A DNA stretch of 64,000 nt. Source: Rhodanobacter soli (lineage in GTDB: Bacteria > Pseudomonadota > Gammaproteobacteria > Xanthomonadales > Rhodanobacteraceae). Location of the stretch: the NCBI RefSeq assembly GCF_040548735.1, contig NZ_JBEPSD010000002.1:620001-684000 (forward strand). Reading direction: 5' to 3'. The translations under genes were made by a program, and so were the position numbers. The notes under the pieces are model-generated. The model was given only the letters and a program-made list of their open reading frames with translations. It did no database searches and had not been told where the DNA came from. How positions within the stretch are numbered: the stretch's first letter is position 1; every line of letters begins with the position of its first letter. Of this stretch, positions 38,055-51,821 are shown one piece after another.

Positions 38055-40459
38055 AGGGCCACCAGCAGCGCCAGCACGCGCAACGCCAAGGCCTTGGGCG
38101 TCGTGGCAGCGTCCTCATCGGCAGCAAGCACCGGGCCCACGCAGCCGGGGCAGCCACCACGGCAATCGCAGCGTTCGATGAGGGTCACCGACTGGGCCAC
38201 GAGGTCCTCGCGCCGGTTGAACAACGGTTCGCTCTGGCCGATGCCGCCGGGGAAGGCGTCGTAGAGGTAAACCGTCGGCGTGAACGGGGCGTCGGTTGCC
38301 GGAGCAGCAGGCTGCCCGTCGCTGCCGCGGATCTGTCCGCGGCCGGTGACGTCCGAGCTGACGAACCAGGCGCCGTCCCCGCTGCCTACGGACTTCTGTA
38401 GATCGCGTGCTTCGGCCATCACCGCAACGGTCGCCACGATGTGCAGCGCGTAGGCCGCGCCGAGAAAACCGTCGAGTGCTTGCTGGCGATCCTCGAAGGC
38501 GGCATCAAGCACGACCTGAGGGAGCTGCCACCACACTGCCGTCGTGTGCAATTCCTGGTCGGGCAGGTTGACCGGACCGAAGCCGATATTCTCGTGCGAG
38601 TAGAAGCGGATCTTCTTGTAGCCGGGCACACGGCGCACGACATGCACCTCGCCGTGGTGGGCCTGCCCACATCCGGCATTGGACGTGTCGAAGCAATCGA
38701 GCACCTTGAGTTTCGTGTAGTCGATCGCGTCGGTGTAATAGTCCACGTGGGTGCGCGTGACGTAGGCCTTGCGGCCTTCCCAGTCGAGTCGCTCGACTTG
38801 GTAGGGCACCGACTGGATCATGTGGATGGCGCCCTCGTAGAGCGTCACCGGCGCCGCGGTGTAGTCGACTTCGGCGATGATCGTCTGGCGTCCGTTGGTG
38901 CGATCGACCACCACGAAGTTGCCGTCCGCCACCGAGCGCAACGACACGGCGATGGCCGGGTAGCTGTCGGCGATCCACTCCCAGCGATCGCCTTCGCGAT
39001 GCAGCACGCCTTCCTCGCCCAGCACGTCGAGCCAGGGCGTGGCTACCTCGGTGCCGAACATCTCGTCGCCGACGAAGGGCAGCTCGAACGCGGCGCAGCG
39101 AATGTGGTCGAGCAGGATCAGGGGTTGATCGGGCTGGATGCGCGCGTGTTCAGGCGGTGCTCCCTGGAAGAACTCCGGGTGCCGCACGAGGTATTGATCG
39201 AGCGGGTCGGAACTTGCCACCAGCACCCCCAGCGCCGATTGCTGCCGGCGACCGGCGCGGCCGAAGCGCTGCCAGGTGGCGGCGACGGAACCGGGATAGC
39301 CGTTGAGCACCACGACATCAAGGCTGCCGATGTCCACGCCCAGCTCCAGGGCCGACGTGCTCACGATCCCGTCGATGGTGCCGGCGCGCATCTCACGTTC
39401 CGCAGCGCGCCGCTCCTTGGGCAGATAGCCGCCGCGGTAGGCTCGGATCCGCGCGGGCTTGCGCGGATCGCTGTCGAACACGTCTTTCAGGTATTTGGTC
39501 AGCACTTCGACCATGGTGCGCGACTGCGCGAACACCAGGGTCTTCATCCCCGACTTGATCGCCAGCCGCGCGATGCGATTGGTCTGCGAACGCGCCGAGG
39601 CGCGCAGGCCGAGGTCGGGATTCACCACCGGCGGGTTCCACAGCAGCACGTGCTTGTCGCCGGTCGGTGCACCGCTTTCCGTGATCGCGGCGACCGCATC
39701 CTCGATCAGCGCTTCGGCGTGCTCCTTCGGGTTGCCGATCGTGGCCGAGCAGAGGATGAATTGCGGCGTCACGCCATAGAACGCGCATACGCGTTTCAGG
39801 CGTCGAATCACGTTGGCGACGTGCGAACCGAACACGCCGCGGTAGGTGTGCACCTCGTCGATCACCACGTAACGCAGGTTCTCGAAGAACTGCGCCCATT
39901 TCGTGTGATGCGGCAGGATGGCCTGGTGCAGCATGTCCGGGTTGCTGACCACGATGTCGCCATGCAGCCGGATGGCCTGGCGCGCGTCGCCGGGGGTATC
40001 GCCATCGAAGGTGAAGGCTTTGACGCCCAGATCGCCGGCCTGGTTGAGTTCGAGCAGCTCGGCCACCTGATCCTGCGCCAACGCTTTCGTCGGAAAGAGA
40101 TACAGCGCCTTGGCGTGCTGGGTCATCGCAGCGGTGAGTACGGGCAGCGTGTAGCAGAGCGACTTGCCGGAGGCGGTGGGCGTGACGATGGCGACATGCG
40201 CACCCGATTGCGTCGCCGCCCACGCCTCGGCCTGGTGGCTATACAGCTGCTCGATGCCGCGCGAGCGCAAGGCCTGTGCGAGCGCCGCCGGCAGATCGTC
40301 CGGCAACGGCGCAAAGGAACCTTCACGACCAGGCACGACGAAGGCACCGGTGATCCTCGTCGCATACCGCTTCGAGAACCGCTGGGCCAGTGTGCGGCCA
40401 TCGCTGGGGTCGCGCAGGACCAGTTCATCGGAAGCGTAGCGATCGGGAAGGGCGTTCAT
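38051..40459 (-). CDS. mrfA: MrfA-type (YprA) DEAD/DEAH-box helicase
   Basis: The 802-aa superfamily 2 helicase has Walker A TPTASGKS (93-100), DEVH (201-204) and the C-terminal helicase domain with STSALELGVDIG and QRFGRAGRR. A C-terminal DUF1998/MrfA domain carries a four-cysteine zinc motif (C764, C766, C770, C773). This matches MrfA, the partner of MrfB. It is divergent from the lexA2-imuA-imuB-dnaE2 operon over about 190 bp, suggesting coordinated damage control. A perfect 13-bp inverted repeat lies 36 bp upstream of its start. Confidence 0.9.
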   Translation of the reverse strand: MNALPDRYASDELVLRDPSDGRTLAQRFSKRYATRITGAFVVPGREGSFAPLPDDLPAALAQALRSRGIEQLYSHQAEAWAATQSGAHVAIVTPTASGKSLCYTLPVLTAAMTQHAKALYLFPTKALAQDQVAELLELNQAGDLGVKAFTFDGDTPGDARQAIRLHGDIVVSNPDMLHQAILPHHTKWAQFFENLRYVVIDEVHTYRGVFGSHVANVIRRLKRVCAFYGVTPQFILCSATIGNPKEHAEALIEDAVAAITESGAPTGDKHVLLWNPPVVNPDLGLRASARSQTNRIARLAIKSGMKTLVFAQSRTMVEVLTKYLKDVFDSDPRKPARIRAYRGGYLPKERRAAEREMRAGTIDGIVSTSALELGVDIGSLDVVVLNGYPGSVAATWQRFGRAGRRQQSALGVLVASSDPLDQYLVRHPEFFQGAPPEHARIQPDQPLILLDHIRCAAFELPFVGDEMFGTEVATPWLDVLGEEGVLHREGDRWEWIADSYPAIAVSLRSVADGNFVVVDRTNGRQTIIAEVDYTAAPVTLYEGAIHMIQSVPYQVERLDWEGRKAYVTRTHVDYYTDAIDYTKLKVLDCFDTSNAGCGQAHHGEVHVVRRVPGYKKIRFYSHENIGFGPVNLPDQELHTTAVWWQLPQVVLDAAFEDRQQALDGFLGAAYALHIVATVAVMAEARDLQKSVGSGDGAWFVSSDVTGRGQIRGSDGQPAAPATDAPFTPTVYLYDAFPGGIGQSEPLFNRREDLVAQSVTLIERCDCRGGCPGCVGPVLAADEDAATTPKALALRVLALLVAL

Positions 40460-40494
40460 GCGGTGGCCTGGGCGGGTGGGGGAGCAGTGAATCG

Positions 40495-40525
40495 CGAAGC
40501 CATCTCATCCCGTGAGATGGCTTCG
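40495..40525. promoter_or_regulatory. 13-bp inverted repeat between mrfA and lexA2
   Basis: Arms at 40495-40507 and 40513-40525 are perfect reverse complements of 13 bp with a TCCCG spacer. It lies in the divergent promoter region, 36 bp upstream of mrfA. It may be an operator or an RNA hairpin in either leader. It does not match the TTTCACC dyad next to lexA2. Confidence 0.55.
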
Positions 40526-40628
40526 ACGGACGCTGGGACGGAAGCCGCGTTCGAAGCCGGATGCGATCACCGCGCTAAACCCTTGATCCGTCTCAGGTGG
40601 TTCGGCGCGGCTTTTTCCCATCTTTCAT

Positions 40629-40648
40629 TTTCACCTATTTGGGTGAAA
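40629..40648. promoter_or_regulatory. Candidate LexA2 operator
   Basis: The dyad TTTCACC-N6-GGTGAAA ends 2 bp before the lexA2 start codon. Its two 7-bp arms are perfect, and placement fits autorepression. The sequence differs from the known LexA boxes of E. coli (CTGT-N8-ACAG) and from GTAC-type LexA2 boxes, so if real it is a distinct operator class. Function is inferred from position and symmetry. Confidence 0.6.
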
Positions 40649-40650
40649 CT

Positions 40651-41280
40651 ATGCGAACCATGACCATCCAGATCACGAGCCGCCAGTCGAACGTCCTCGC
40701 CTTCATCCGCGCCCGGATCGAACGTGACGGGCAGTCGCCCACGCTGGAAGAAATCGGCGCGGCACTGGGGATCGACAACGTCAGCGCGGTGCTCAAGCAC
40801 GTCCGGTCGCTCGAAGCAAAAGGCCGGCTGACGATCGAACCCAACCGCGCCCGCAGCATTCGCCTGGTGCGTGAGCCCGACCCGATGGATGCCGACACGC
40901 TCGATCTACCCCTGATCGGTCGCATCGCGGCCGGTGAACCCTTGTTTTCGGCGTCGCGGGTCGATCGCAGCCTGCGCGTGTCGCGCTCGCTGTTCCGGTT
41001 GCGCCCGGACTACCTGGTGAAAGTGGTCGGCGATTCGATGCGCGACGAAGGGATCCTCGATGGGGACCTGGTGGCGGTGCACGCCACGCCAGTGGCCCGT
41101 CACGGCCAAGTCGTGGCGGCACGTGTGGATGGCGACCGTTTCACGATCAAGCGCCTTTACTGGAAGGGCGATGTGATCCGGTTGATGCCGAACAGCCCAG
41201 GCTTTCAGCCGATTGATCCGGACCCCACCGAAGACTTCGCGATTGAAGGTCTGTTTGCGGGCTTGCTGCGGGGTAGCTGA
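40651..41280 (+). CDS. lexA: LexA2-type SOS repressor
   Basis: The 209-aa protein is a LexA-family repressor. A winged-helix N-terminus (about 7-70, with SPTLEEIGAALGIDNVSAVLKHVRSLEAKGRL within normal variation) is followed by an S24 peptidase domain. The self-cleavage site is A94-G95 and the catalytic dyad is S129 (GDSMRD) and K167 (TIKRL). It heads the imuA-imuB-dnaE2 cassette, as second LexA copies do in Xanthomonadales and Pseudomonas, so I read it as LexA2. The first of two ATGs (40651, 40660) is used. Its stop overlaps imuA (TGATG). Confidence 0.9.
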   Translation: MRTMTIQITSRQSNVLAFIRARIERDGQSPTLEEIGAALGIDNVSAVLKHVRSLEAKGRLTIEPNRARSIRLVREPDPMDADTLDLPLIGRIAAGEPLFSASRVDRSLRVSRSLFRLRPDYLVKVVGDSMRDEGILDGDLVAVHATPVARHGQVVAARVDGDRFTIKRLYWKGDVIRLMPNSPGFQPIDPDPTEDFAIEGLFAGLLRGS

Positions 41281-41903
41281 TGAACGCTGCAGTCCCACTT
41301 TCCGCGTTGCTCGACGCTCGCCAGGTCTGGCGTGGCCGTGCCCCCGAGGTGCCAGCCGGTGATCAGCCCACCGGGTGGTGCGCACTCGATGCGGTGTTGC
41401 CCGCAGGCGGTTGGCCCGAGGCTTCGCTGTCCGAGATCCTGTTGCCCGTCGATGGCGTAGGCGAACTTCGCCTCGTGCTCCCGACGCTCGCGCGGTTGAC
41501 CCAAGGTCGGCGCCACGTGGTGATCGTGTCGCCGCCGTATGCGCCGTGTGTCGCCGGCTGGCGCCAGCAGGGCGTCGACATGCGCCGGGTGGAAATCGTG
41601 GCTGCCGGCGAGAAGGATGTGCTCTGGGCCACCGAGCAATGCCTGCGCTCGGGAAGTTGCGCCGCCGTGCTCGCATGGCCGCTTCATGCCGACGATCGCG
41701 CCTTGCGGCGCCTGCAGGTGGCCGCGGTCACCGGACAGTCCCTCGCTTTCGTGTTCCGCGATCGCTCCCACCTTTCCAACGCATCGCCTGCCGCGCTGCG
41801 TCTGGAACTGGAAGCCTTGCCGCGGCCGCAGATATGGGTGCGCAAATGCCGCGGCGGTGCCGTGCCTGCCCAGCCCGTTCCCCTGGCGCGTTTTGCCCAT
41901 TGA
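41280..41903 (+). CDS. imuA: Translesion-synthesis accessory protein ImuA
   Basis: The 207-aa protein is RecA/SulA-like and lacks a Walker A motif. It matches ImuA of the damage-inducible mutasome: PTGWCALDAVLPAGGWPEASLSEIL at the N-terminus, with typical GELRLVLPTLARLTQ and ALAWPL-like AAVLAWPLHADDRALRRLQVAA. It overlaps the lexA2 stop by one base and precedes imuB by 12 bp. It should act with ImuB and DnaE2 in error-prone bypass. Confidence 0.88.
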   Translation: MNAAVPLSALLDARQVWRGRAPEVPAGDQPTGWCALDAVLPAGGWPEASLSEILLPVDGVGELRLVLPTLARLTQGRRHVVIVSPPYAPCVAGWRQQGVDMRRVEIVAAGEKDVLWATEQCLRSGSCAAVLAWPLHADDRALRRLQVAAVTGQSLAFVFRDRSHLSNASPAALRLELEALPRPQIWVRKCRGGAVPAQPVPLARFAH

Positions 41904-41915
41904 TGGCGACCGGAC

Positions 41916-43319
41916 ATGCTTTGGGCCTGCATCTACCTGCCGCATCTGGCCATGGATGGGATTCTCCGACGCCGTCCCACGGAGGGACCGTTGGTGCTCG
42001 TCGACGGCCCGGTCAACGCCCGCACGATTGTTTCGGCCAATGAAACTGCCCGAGCGGCGGGCCTGCATGTCGGACAACGACTGAGCGCTGCGCAAGCGCT
42101 GCTGTCGCAGTTCGACGCGATCCCGTATGACCGCGAGTCGGTGGAGCGATGGCACCGGTTCCTGGCCGCCGTGGCTTACCGCTACAGCTCCGAGGTCAGC
42201 CTGCTGCCACATGCGATCGTGCTGGAGGTCAGCAAGAGCATGGGCCTGTTCGGGCCGTGGCCACGGCTTGAATCCATGCTGCGGACGGATTTCACCGAGC
42301 TGGGGTTCCGTCACCGCATGGCGGCAGCGCCAACGGCTCATGCCGCGCATGTGCTTACCACGGTTTCCGATGGGCAAGCGGTGCTGTCCGTGGAGGCGCT
42401 ATGCCATGCCCTGCAGCGTGTGCCGATCGCGAAGAGCCGATTGCCTGCGAACGCCATCGCGGCGTTGCCGGGTATGGGCATTCGCACGGTGGGTCAAGTG
42501 CTGGCGTTGCCGCGCGATGGGCTGCGTCGACGTTTCGGTGCGGAACTGTTGGCGTCATTGGATCGCCTGACAGGTGACTTGCCCTCGGGCCTGGAGTTGT
42601 ATCGACCGCCGGACACGTTCGACCTGCGCATCGAGTTGCTGCACGAGGTGGAGAACCAGTCGGCGCTGATCTTTCCGGTGCGACGCATGGTCGATGATCT
42701 TGCTGCCTATCTCGCCGGTCGCGACGGCGGGGTGCAACGCTTTCTGTTGCGACTGGAACATCGTGAAGGCCGATATACCGATGTGCCCGTAGGGCTGCTG
42801 GCGTCGGAGCGCGATGGTGCGATGCTGTTCGAGTTTGCACGAGGCCGACTGGAACACGTCGTGCTTCCCGCGCCAGTGCTGGCGCTCCGCCTGATCGCAC
42901 GTGACCTGCCGGCGTTCATTCCCGCCGGGCGGGATCTGTTCGACGAGCGGCCGGCCAGCGCCCTGCCGATCGGACAACTGCGCGAACGCCTGCGCGCGCG
43001 CCTGGGCGACCGGACTGTTTACCGACTGGGCAGCACGACCGATCCACGTCCCGAGCGTGCGCAGGTCGTGGCCGACTCCGGTGCCGGGTATGACGAGCCA
43101 TCGCCGCGCCCGACCTGGCTGCTGGCGCACCCGATTCCCCTGCGTGGCCCGTCGCCGCGCATCCTGGCCGGCCCCGAGCGGCTTGAAACCGGCTGGTGGG
43201 ATGGCGCCGAAGCATGCCGCGACTACTATGTGATCGAAACCTCGCTGGGCCAACGGGCGTGGGCTTTCTGCCAACCCGGCGAGCAGAGCGGCTGGATGCT
43301 GCAGGGCTGGTTCGCGTGA
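41916..43319 (+). CDS. imuB: Y-family polymerase-like protein ImuB
   Basis: The 467-aa ImuB has the Y-family polymerase fold (palm/fingers 1-220, little finger 230-360). The catalytic carboxylates are absent: the N-terminal strand reads [10 protein letters not shown] without the DxD-type residue, and the LDEAYLD-type motif is replaced by [10 protein letters not shown]. It is therefore a likely inactive scaffold linking ImuA, DnaE2 and the beta clamp, as known for ImuB. The C-terminus has a long extension ending GWMLQGWFA. The gene sits between imuA and dnaE2 with short spacers. Confidence 0.9.
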   Translation: MLWACIYLPHLAMDGILRRRPTEGPLVLVDGPVNARTIVSANETARAAGLHVGQRLSAAQALLSQFDAIPYDRESVERWHRFLAAVAYRYSSEVSLLPHAIVLEVSKSMGLFGPWPRLESMLRTDFTELGFRHRMAAAPTAHAAHVLTTVSDGQAVLSVEALCHALQRVPIAKSRLPANAIAALPGMGIRTVGQVLALPRDGLRRRFGAELLASLDRLTGDLPSGLELYRPPDTFDLRIELLHEVENQSALIFPVRRMVDDLAAYLAGRDGGVQRFLLRLEHREGRYTDVPVGLLASERDGAMLFEFARGRLEHVVLPAPVLALRLIARDLPAFIPAGRDLFDERPASALPIGQLRERLRARLGDRTVYRLGSTTDPRPERAQVVADSGAGYDEPSPRPTWLLAHPIPLRGPSPRILAGPERLETGWWDGAEACRDYYVIETSLGQRAWAFCQPGEQSGWMLQGWFA

Positions 43320-43329
43320 GCCAGCCTGT

Positions 43330-46419
<3,090 letters not shown>

Positions 46420-46473
46420 AGCGAGCCTGCCGGATCACCCGTCGTTGACCTGCCTTGCGCATACTCGCTGCAG

Positions 46474-47526
46474 ATGGTCAGCCCTGCCCACGAAAACCTG
46501 CCGGATCCACGCCTACAGACGCGTGCCATGGGCCTGGTCTACGTCAGTGATGCGCAACCGGGCCTGCGCCGGCTTCGTCGTGGCAAGGGATTCAGCTACC
46601 GCGACGCGGAGGGCCGGCCGGTAAATGATCGCGAGGAACTGGCACGCATCCGTGCCTTGGCGATTCCGCCGGCCTATACCCACGTGTGGATTTGCAGCAA
46701 CCCGCGCGGACACCTGCAGGCGACCGGTCGCGATGCGCGCGGGCGCAAGCAGTACCGCTATCACCGGCGCTGGCGGGAATATCGCGAGCTTGGCAAGTTC
46801 GACCACATCGTGGCATTCGGCAAGGCGCTGCCGGCGTTGCGCCGGCGCGTACGCCGGGATCTATCCCTCGACGGCCTGCCGCGCGACAAGCTGCTGGCAC
46901 TGCTGGTACGCCTGCTCGACGACACGCTGATCCGCATCGGCAACGACCGTTACGCCCGGGACAACCGCAGTTACGGCCTCACTACCTTGCGTACCCGCCA
47001 TGTGCGTGCGCAACGTGGGCGGCTGCGCTTCATCTTCCGCGGCAAGAGCGGGCAGGATCGCGAGGTGGAGATGGACGACCGGCGCCTGGTGCGGATCGTG
47101 CGTCGCGTGCAACAACTGCCCGGGCAGCGCTTGTTCCAGTACGTCGACGATGACGGCCAGCTGCAACCGGTGGATTCGGGGATGGTCAACGAGTATCTGC
47201 ATGCGGCCTGCAGCAACGGCCAGACGCATGAGTTCAGCGCCAAGGACTTCCGCACCTGGGGCGGCACGGTGCACGCGGCCCGCGTCCTCGCTGGCACGCC
47301 GCGGCCCGGGAAGGGCGGCGAGCCGGCGCGCCGCCGCGCGCTGGCGAAAGCCATCGGCGAAGTCGCCGCCATCCTCGGCAATACCCCTGCAGTGTGCCGC
47401 GGCTCCTACATCCACCCGCGCATCCTGGACGGCTGGCTGGATGGCAGCCTGCAACGAGCCATCCCCGCGGCCACCGCCGCGCATCCACGCAAGCTGGAGC
47501 AGCAGGTGCTGCGTTTCCTGCGTTGA
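46474..47526 (+). CDS. DNA topoisomerase IB
   Basis: The 350-aa enzyme is a bacterial/poxvirus-type topoisomerase IB that relaxes supercoils through a 3'-phosphotyrosine. The N-terminal domain has LVYVSDAQPGLRRLRRGKGFSYRD. The catalytic domain has RIGNDRYARDNRSYGLTTLR, KSGQDREVEM and KDFRTWGGT, and the nucleophile Y312 in CRGSYIHPRIL. It follows dnaE2 by 54 bp on the same strand, possibly a read-through member of the repair block. Confidence 0.93.
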   Translation: MVSPAHENLPDPRLQTRAMGLVYVSDAQPGLRRLRRGKGFSYRDAEGRPVNDREELARIRALAIPPAYTHVWICSNPRGHLQATGRDARGRKQYRYHRRWREYRELGKFDHIVAFGKALPALRRRVRRDLSLDGLPRDKLLALLVRLLDDTLIRIGNDRYARDNRSYGLTTLRTRHVRAQRGRLRFIFRGKSGQDREVEMDDRRLVRIVRRVQQLPGQRLFQYVDDDGQLQPVDSGMVNEYLHAACSNGQTHEFSAKDFRTWGGTVHAARVLAGTPRPGKGGEPARRRALAKAIGEVAAILGNTPAVCRGSYIHPRILDGWLDGSLQRAIPAATAAHPRKLEQQVLRFLR

Positions 47527-47542
47527 AGGCGCCGGCAAGGAC

Positions 47543-47737
47543 TCACTCCTGCGGATCGGTCACCACCGGCGAACCGCCATCATCGGGACGCGACTCCTGA
47601 TGGGTGATGCCGAGATGGAAATCCGCTGCGGGAATCACGGCCAGCGCCAGCAGCAGGAACCGCCAGGCCAGACGCCGCCGTTCATAGTGCCACTCTCCTT
47701 CGCTCGGACAGGGTGGACAGCGCAATCGCCACCTCAT
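47543..47737 (-). CDS. Possible small membrane protein downstream of udgX
   Basis: A minus-strand frame gives up to 64 aa with one hydrophobic helix (RRLAWRFLLLALAVIPAADF) and a polar tail ending SPVVTDPQE. Its only ATG (47737) lies inside the udgX 3' end and has no ribosome site. It may be a real small gene with a nonstandard start or only an open frame. Confidence 0.3.
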   Translation of the reverse strand: MRWRLRCPPCPSEGEWHYERRRLAWRFLLLALAVIPAADFHLGITHQESRPDDGGSPVVTDPQE

Positions 47738-48332
47738 GCAGATCGGCCACCAGTTCGACATAGGCCTGGTGACGGCGATCCTCACGCATGCGCAGCACGG
47801 CGGACGGATGCCAGGTGGCGAGTCCGCGCGCCTGCGCTCCCATGTCGCGCCATTGGCCACGTTCCTCGCTGATGCGGAAGGTATTGCCGAACAGGGTCTG
47901 CGCCGCCATGGCGCCCAGTCCGACGACCAGTTGCGGCTGCACCCGCAACAATTCCGCCGCCAGCCACTGCCGGCAAGCGGCCTGTTCCGCGGCGTTCGCT
48001 CGCTTGTGCAAGCGTGCCTTGCCGCGTGTCTCGTACTTGAAATGCTTGACGGTATTGGTGAGGTAGAGCGTCCGGCGATCGAGGCCCGCTTCGGCCATCG
48101 CCCGGTCGAGCAAGTGGCCGGCCGGCCCGATAAACGGTTCGCCGGTCAGATCCTCCTGGGCTCCGGGCTGTTCGCCGATCAGCATTGCCGCCGCGTGGGC
48201 CGGCCCCTTGCCGAATACCGTGTGGGTGGCATTGCGCCACAGCGGGCAGGCCCGACATTCCGCTGCCTTGCGGCGCAGTGCCGTCAGGCTGCCATCAGGC
48301 ACGTGCTCGACGGGTTTAGCCAGCGCAATCAC
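47682..48332 (-). CDS. udgX: UdgX-type uracil-DNA glycosylase
   Basis: The 216-aa product is a family 4-like uracil-DNA glycosylase of the UdgX class. It shows CRAC (C26, C29) for the Fe-S cluster, GEQPGAQED (53-61) and the extra loop KARLH with H109. UdgX is known for a loop histidine that links covalently to the uracil-excision abasic site. GEQPG rather than GEAPG and the conserved histidine support this class. The GTG at 48332 is used because the in-frame TTG at 48365 lies inside the upstream DUF3309 gene. Confidence 0.85.
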   Translation of the reverse strand: MIALAKPVEHVPDGSLTALRRKAAECRACPLWRNATHTVFGKGPAHAAAMLIGEQPGAQEDLTGEPFIGPAGHLLDRAMAEAGLDRRTLYLTNTVKHFKYETRGKARLHKRANAAEQAACRQWLAAELLRVQPQLVVGLGAMAAQTLFGNTFRISEERGQWRDMGAQARGLATWHPSAVLRMREDRRHQAYVELVADLHEVAIALSTLSERRRVAL

Positions 48333-48348
48333 GGCACGATCGGAAAGG

Positions 48349-48510
48349 TCAGTGGAACACGCCAAGCAGCCACAGCACGAGAATGATCAGCAGGATGAGG
48401 CCGATGCCTCCGGTCGGGCGATAGCCCCAGGAGCGGCTGTATCCCCAGGTTGGCAGCGCGCCGATCAGCAGGAGGATGAGGACGATGACCACCAATAGTG
48501 AAAGCGACAT
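48349..48510 (-). CDS. DUF3309 small membrane protein
   Basis: The 53-aa protein MSLSLLVVIVLILLLIGALP...GIGLILLIILVLWLLGVFH has two transmembrane helices around a Trp/Tyr/Gly loop (WGYSRSWGYRP), typical of DUF3309. Function is unknown. It lies 16 bp upstream of udgX on the same strand. Confidence 0.85.
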   Translation of the reverse strand: MSLSLLVVIVLILLLIGALPTWGYSRSWGYRPTGGIGLILLIILVLWLLGVFH

Positions 48511-48686
48511 GTTCGTATTCCTTTGCGCGTGGGGATTGAGGCTGATCGCGGATCAACATCGCGCGACATCCCCACCATCGCAGCCTACCGGTGCAAGCGC
48601 CGTCAATGCCGCTACGAAAGCGGTCACGCGATGATCACGACAACCTGACATCGTCTGCATGTGCGAGCGACGATGCTGCAAGCTTC

Positions 48687-48703
48687 AGCCGTGGAGCACG
48701 GCT
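48687..48703 (-). terminator. Possible hairpin after the epimerase gene
   Basis: AGCCGTG-GAG-CACGGCT forms a 7-bp stem with a 3-nt loop 36 bp beyond the epimerase stop on the minus strand. It is a weak terminator candidate. Confidence 0.35.
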
Positions 48704-48739
48704 TGCCCGCCATGTGGCGCGTCGCTTGCGTGCCTTCAA

Positions 48740-49750
48740 TTACACGCCGTAATAGCTTCGGTACCAGCTCACGAAATTGGCGATGCCCGTGCCTACCGAA
48801 ACCTTCGGTGCATACCCGACGGCACGGATTAGTTCCGACACGTCCGCCTCGGTATCGGGCACGTCGCCCGCCTGCAGGGGCAGCATCTCCATTTGCGCCT
48901 TGCGTCCGAGGCATTGCTCCAGCACCGCGATGTAGCGCAACAATTCCACCGGCTCCGCATTGCCGATGTTGTACAGCCGGTAGGGTGCGACGCCGCTGCT
49001 GGCCGGGTCGGGAAGGTTTCCGTTCCAGTCGTTGTCCTTGCCCGGTAGCGTATCCAGCGTGCGGATCACACCTTCCACGATGTCATCCACGTAGGTGAAA
49101 CTGCGCTTGTGTCGGCCATGGTTGAACACCTTGATGGGTTCGCCGGCCAGGATCGCCTTGGTGAACAGGAACAGCGCCATGTCCGGGCGCCCCCATGGGC
49201 CATAGACCGTAAAGAAACGCAGCCCCGTGCACGGGATGCCGTACAGATGCGCGTAACTGTGCGCCATCTGCTCGTTGGCTTTCTTGGAGGCGGCGTAGAG
49301 GGTAAGCGGATGCTCCGTGGGCTGATGCTCGGAAAAAGGCATGGCGGTGTTGGCGCCGTACACCGAGCTGGTGGAGGCAAACACCAGATGCTCCACATCA
49401 TGCCGGCGGCAACCTTCCAGGATGTGCAGAAACCCGGTGACGTTGCTGGCCACATAGATGTGCGGGTTTTCGGCCGCATAGCGCACGCCGGCCTGCGCAG
49501 CGAGGTTGATCACGCGCCGCGGCTTATGCGTGGCGAAGGCGCTTTCCACCGCCGTGCGATCGGCCAGGTCAGCGTGGATATGCGTATAGCCCGGGTGCTC
49601 CATGAAACGCGCGAGTCGCGCCTTCTTCAGGTCGACGTCGTAGTAGTCATTGAGGCTGTCGAAACCGATGACCTCATCGCCGCGTTCGAGCAGTTGCAGC
49701 GCGACGTGTGAACCGATGAAACCGGCGGTGCCGGTAACCAGCACTTTCAT
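48740..49750 (-). CDS. NAD-dependent UDP-glucuronate 4-epimerase family protein
   Basis: The 336-aa extended short-chain dehydrogenase has NAD-binding [10 protein letters not shown] (7-16), the catalytic SSVYG and the YAASKKANE active-site pair. It closely resembles CapI/LspL-type UDP-glucuronate 4-epimerases, giving UDP-galacturonate for surface polysaccharides. A UDP-GlcNAc(A) epimerase role cannot be excluded given the neighbouring dehydrogenase. It lies 15 bp downstream of the UDP-sugar dehydrogenase on the same strand. Confidence 0.87.
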   Translation of the reverse strand: MKVLVTGTAGFIGSHVALQLLERGDEVIGFDSLNDYYDVDLKKARLARFMEHPGYTHIHADLADRTAVESAFATHKPRRVINLAAQAGVRYAAENPHIYVASNVTGFLHILEGCRRHDVEHLVFASTSSVYGANTAMPFSEHQPTEHPLTLYAASKKANEQMAHSYAHLYGIPCTGLRFFTVYGPWGRPDMALFLFTKAILAGEPIKVFNHGRHKRSFTYVDDIVEGVIRTLDTLPGKDNDWNGNLPDPASSGVAPYRLYNIGNAEPVELLRYIAVLEQCLGRKAQMEMLPLQAGDVPDTEADVSELIRAVGYAPKVSVGTGIANFVSWYRSYYGV

Positions 49751-49765
49751 GGCATGAAGTCCTGT

Positions 49766-51043
<1,278 letters not shown>

Positions 51044-51349
51044 ACAGTCATCCCGAGTCGATTTGGATGGCCACCTTGGGGGCGCATGGTTCGGGTGGAC
51101 ATAAATCCTGATCTGGCCGCAGTTGGAACCAAAACGCCAGTAACGCTCCAACAGCCTGAACGGCAATGAAAAGCTTGCTTTGTGCGCCACCGGGCCGCCG
51201 CTGAAGCATTGCAGCAAGTTCCTGTCGGCCAGCGCACAGATCTTTGTTCGCAGGCGACTTTTATATGCCGCCTAGCATAATGACCACGCGCCGGTGAAAT
51301 TGCTATGCGCATGCAGCGTAAGCCCGCGTTTTTGACGCTGGCCCGCCTT

Positions 51350-51367
51350 TGCGTTTGCGCAAACGCA
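51350..51367. promoter_or_regulatory. 18-bp perfect palindrome
   Basis: TGCGTTTGCGCAAACGCA is a perfect 18-bp palindrome in the long noncoding region, about 310 bp upstream of the UDP-sugar dehydrogenase start. It could be an operator for a dimeric regulator; the regulator is unknown. Confidence 0.5.
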
Positions 51368-51698
51368 CCGCTGACTATGCCAAGGTGTGGCGTGCACAAA
51401 CCGTGCACGTTCCCGGACTGCAGATACGCGGTTGTCCCGGATCGAAATGAGCGACGGCGGGTACCCGAAGCATCGCGGGAGGCTCACGTTGCCTCGCCGC
51501 CTGGTTGACTGAGGGAAATGTACGGTGAAGGAGGATTGCCCTGACAGATCCAGCGGGCAGCGGCTGGAAATGATAGGGACATGGCTGCACGCGTCATCGC
51601 CGAAGCACCATCAGAAGGCGTGGCAACCTTGTAGCGGGTAGGGCGCGTACGGGATAAAACCCGGTGGCAGGTGTTCTACAGCCGAATCGTCCCCGGCC

Positions 51699-51821
51699 TC
51701 AGTGCAGAATGTTCAAATGGAACATCAGCCAACCGGCCAACGCACTGAGTACCAGACAAACAGTGAGCCAGAATCCTCGGGAATTTTTCTCCCAGGCAGG
51801 CCTTTTCTTGTCATTTCCCAT
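51699..51821 (-). CDS. Possible 40-aa single-span membrane peptide
   Basis: The minus strand encodes MGNDKKRPAWEKNSRGFW then LTVCLVLSALAGWLMFHLN and ILH, then a TGA. A basic N-terminus followed by one transmembrane helix is typical of small regulatory membrane peptides. A GTG 12 bp upstream could extend it. There is no strong ribosome site, so it is a candidate only. Confidence 0.45.
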   Translation of the reverse strand: MGNDKKRPAWEKNSRGFWLTVCLVLSALAGWLMFHLNILH

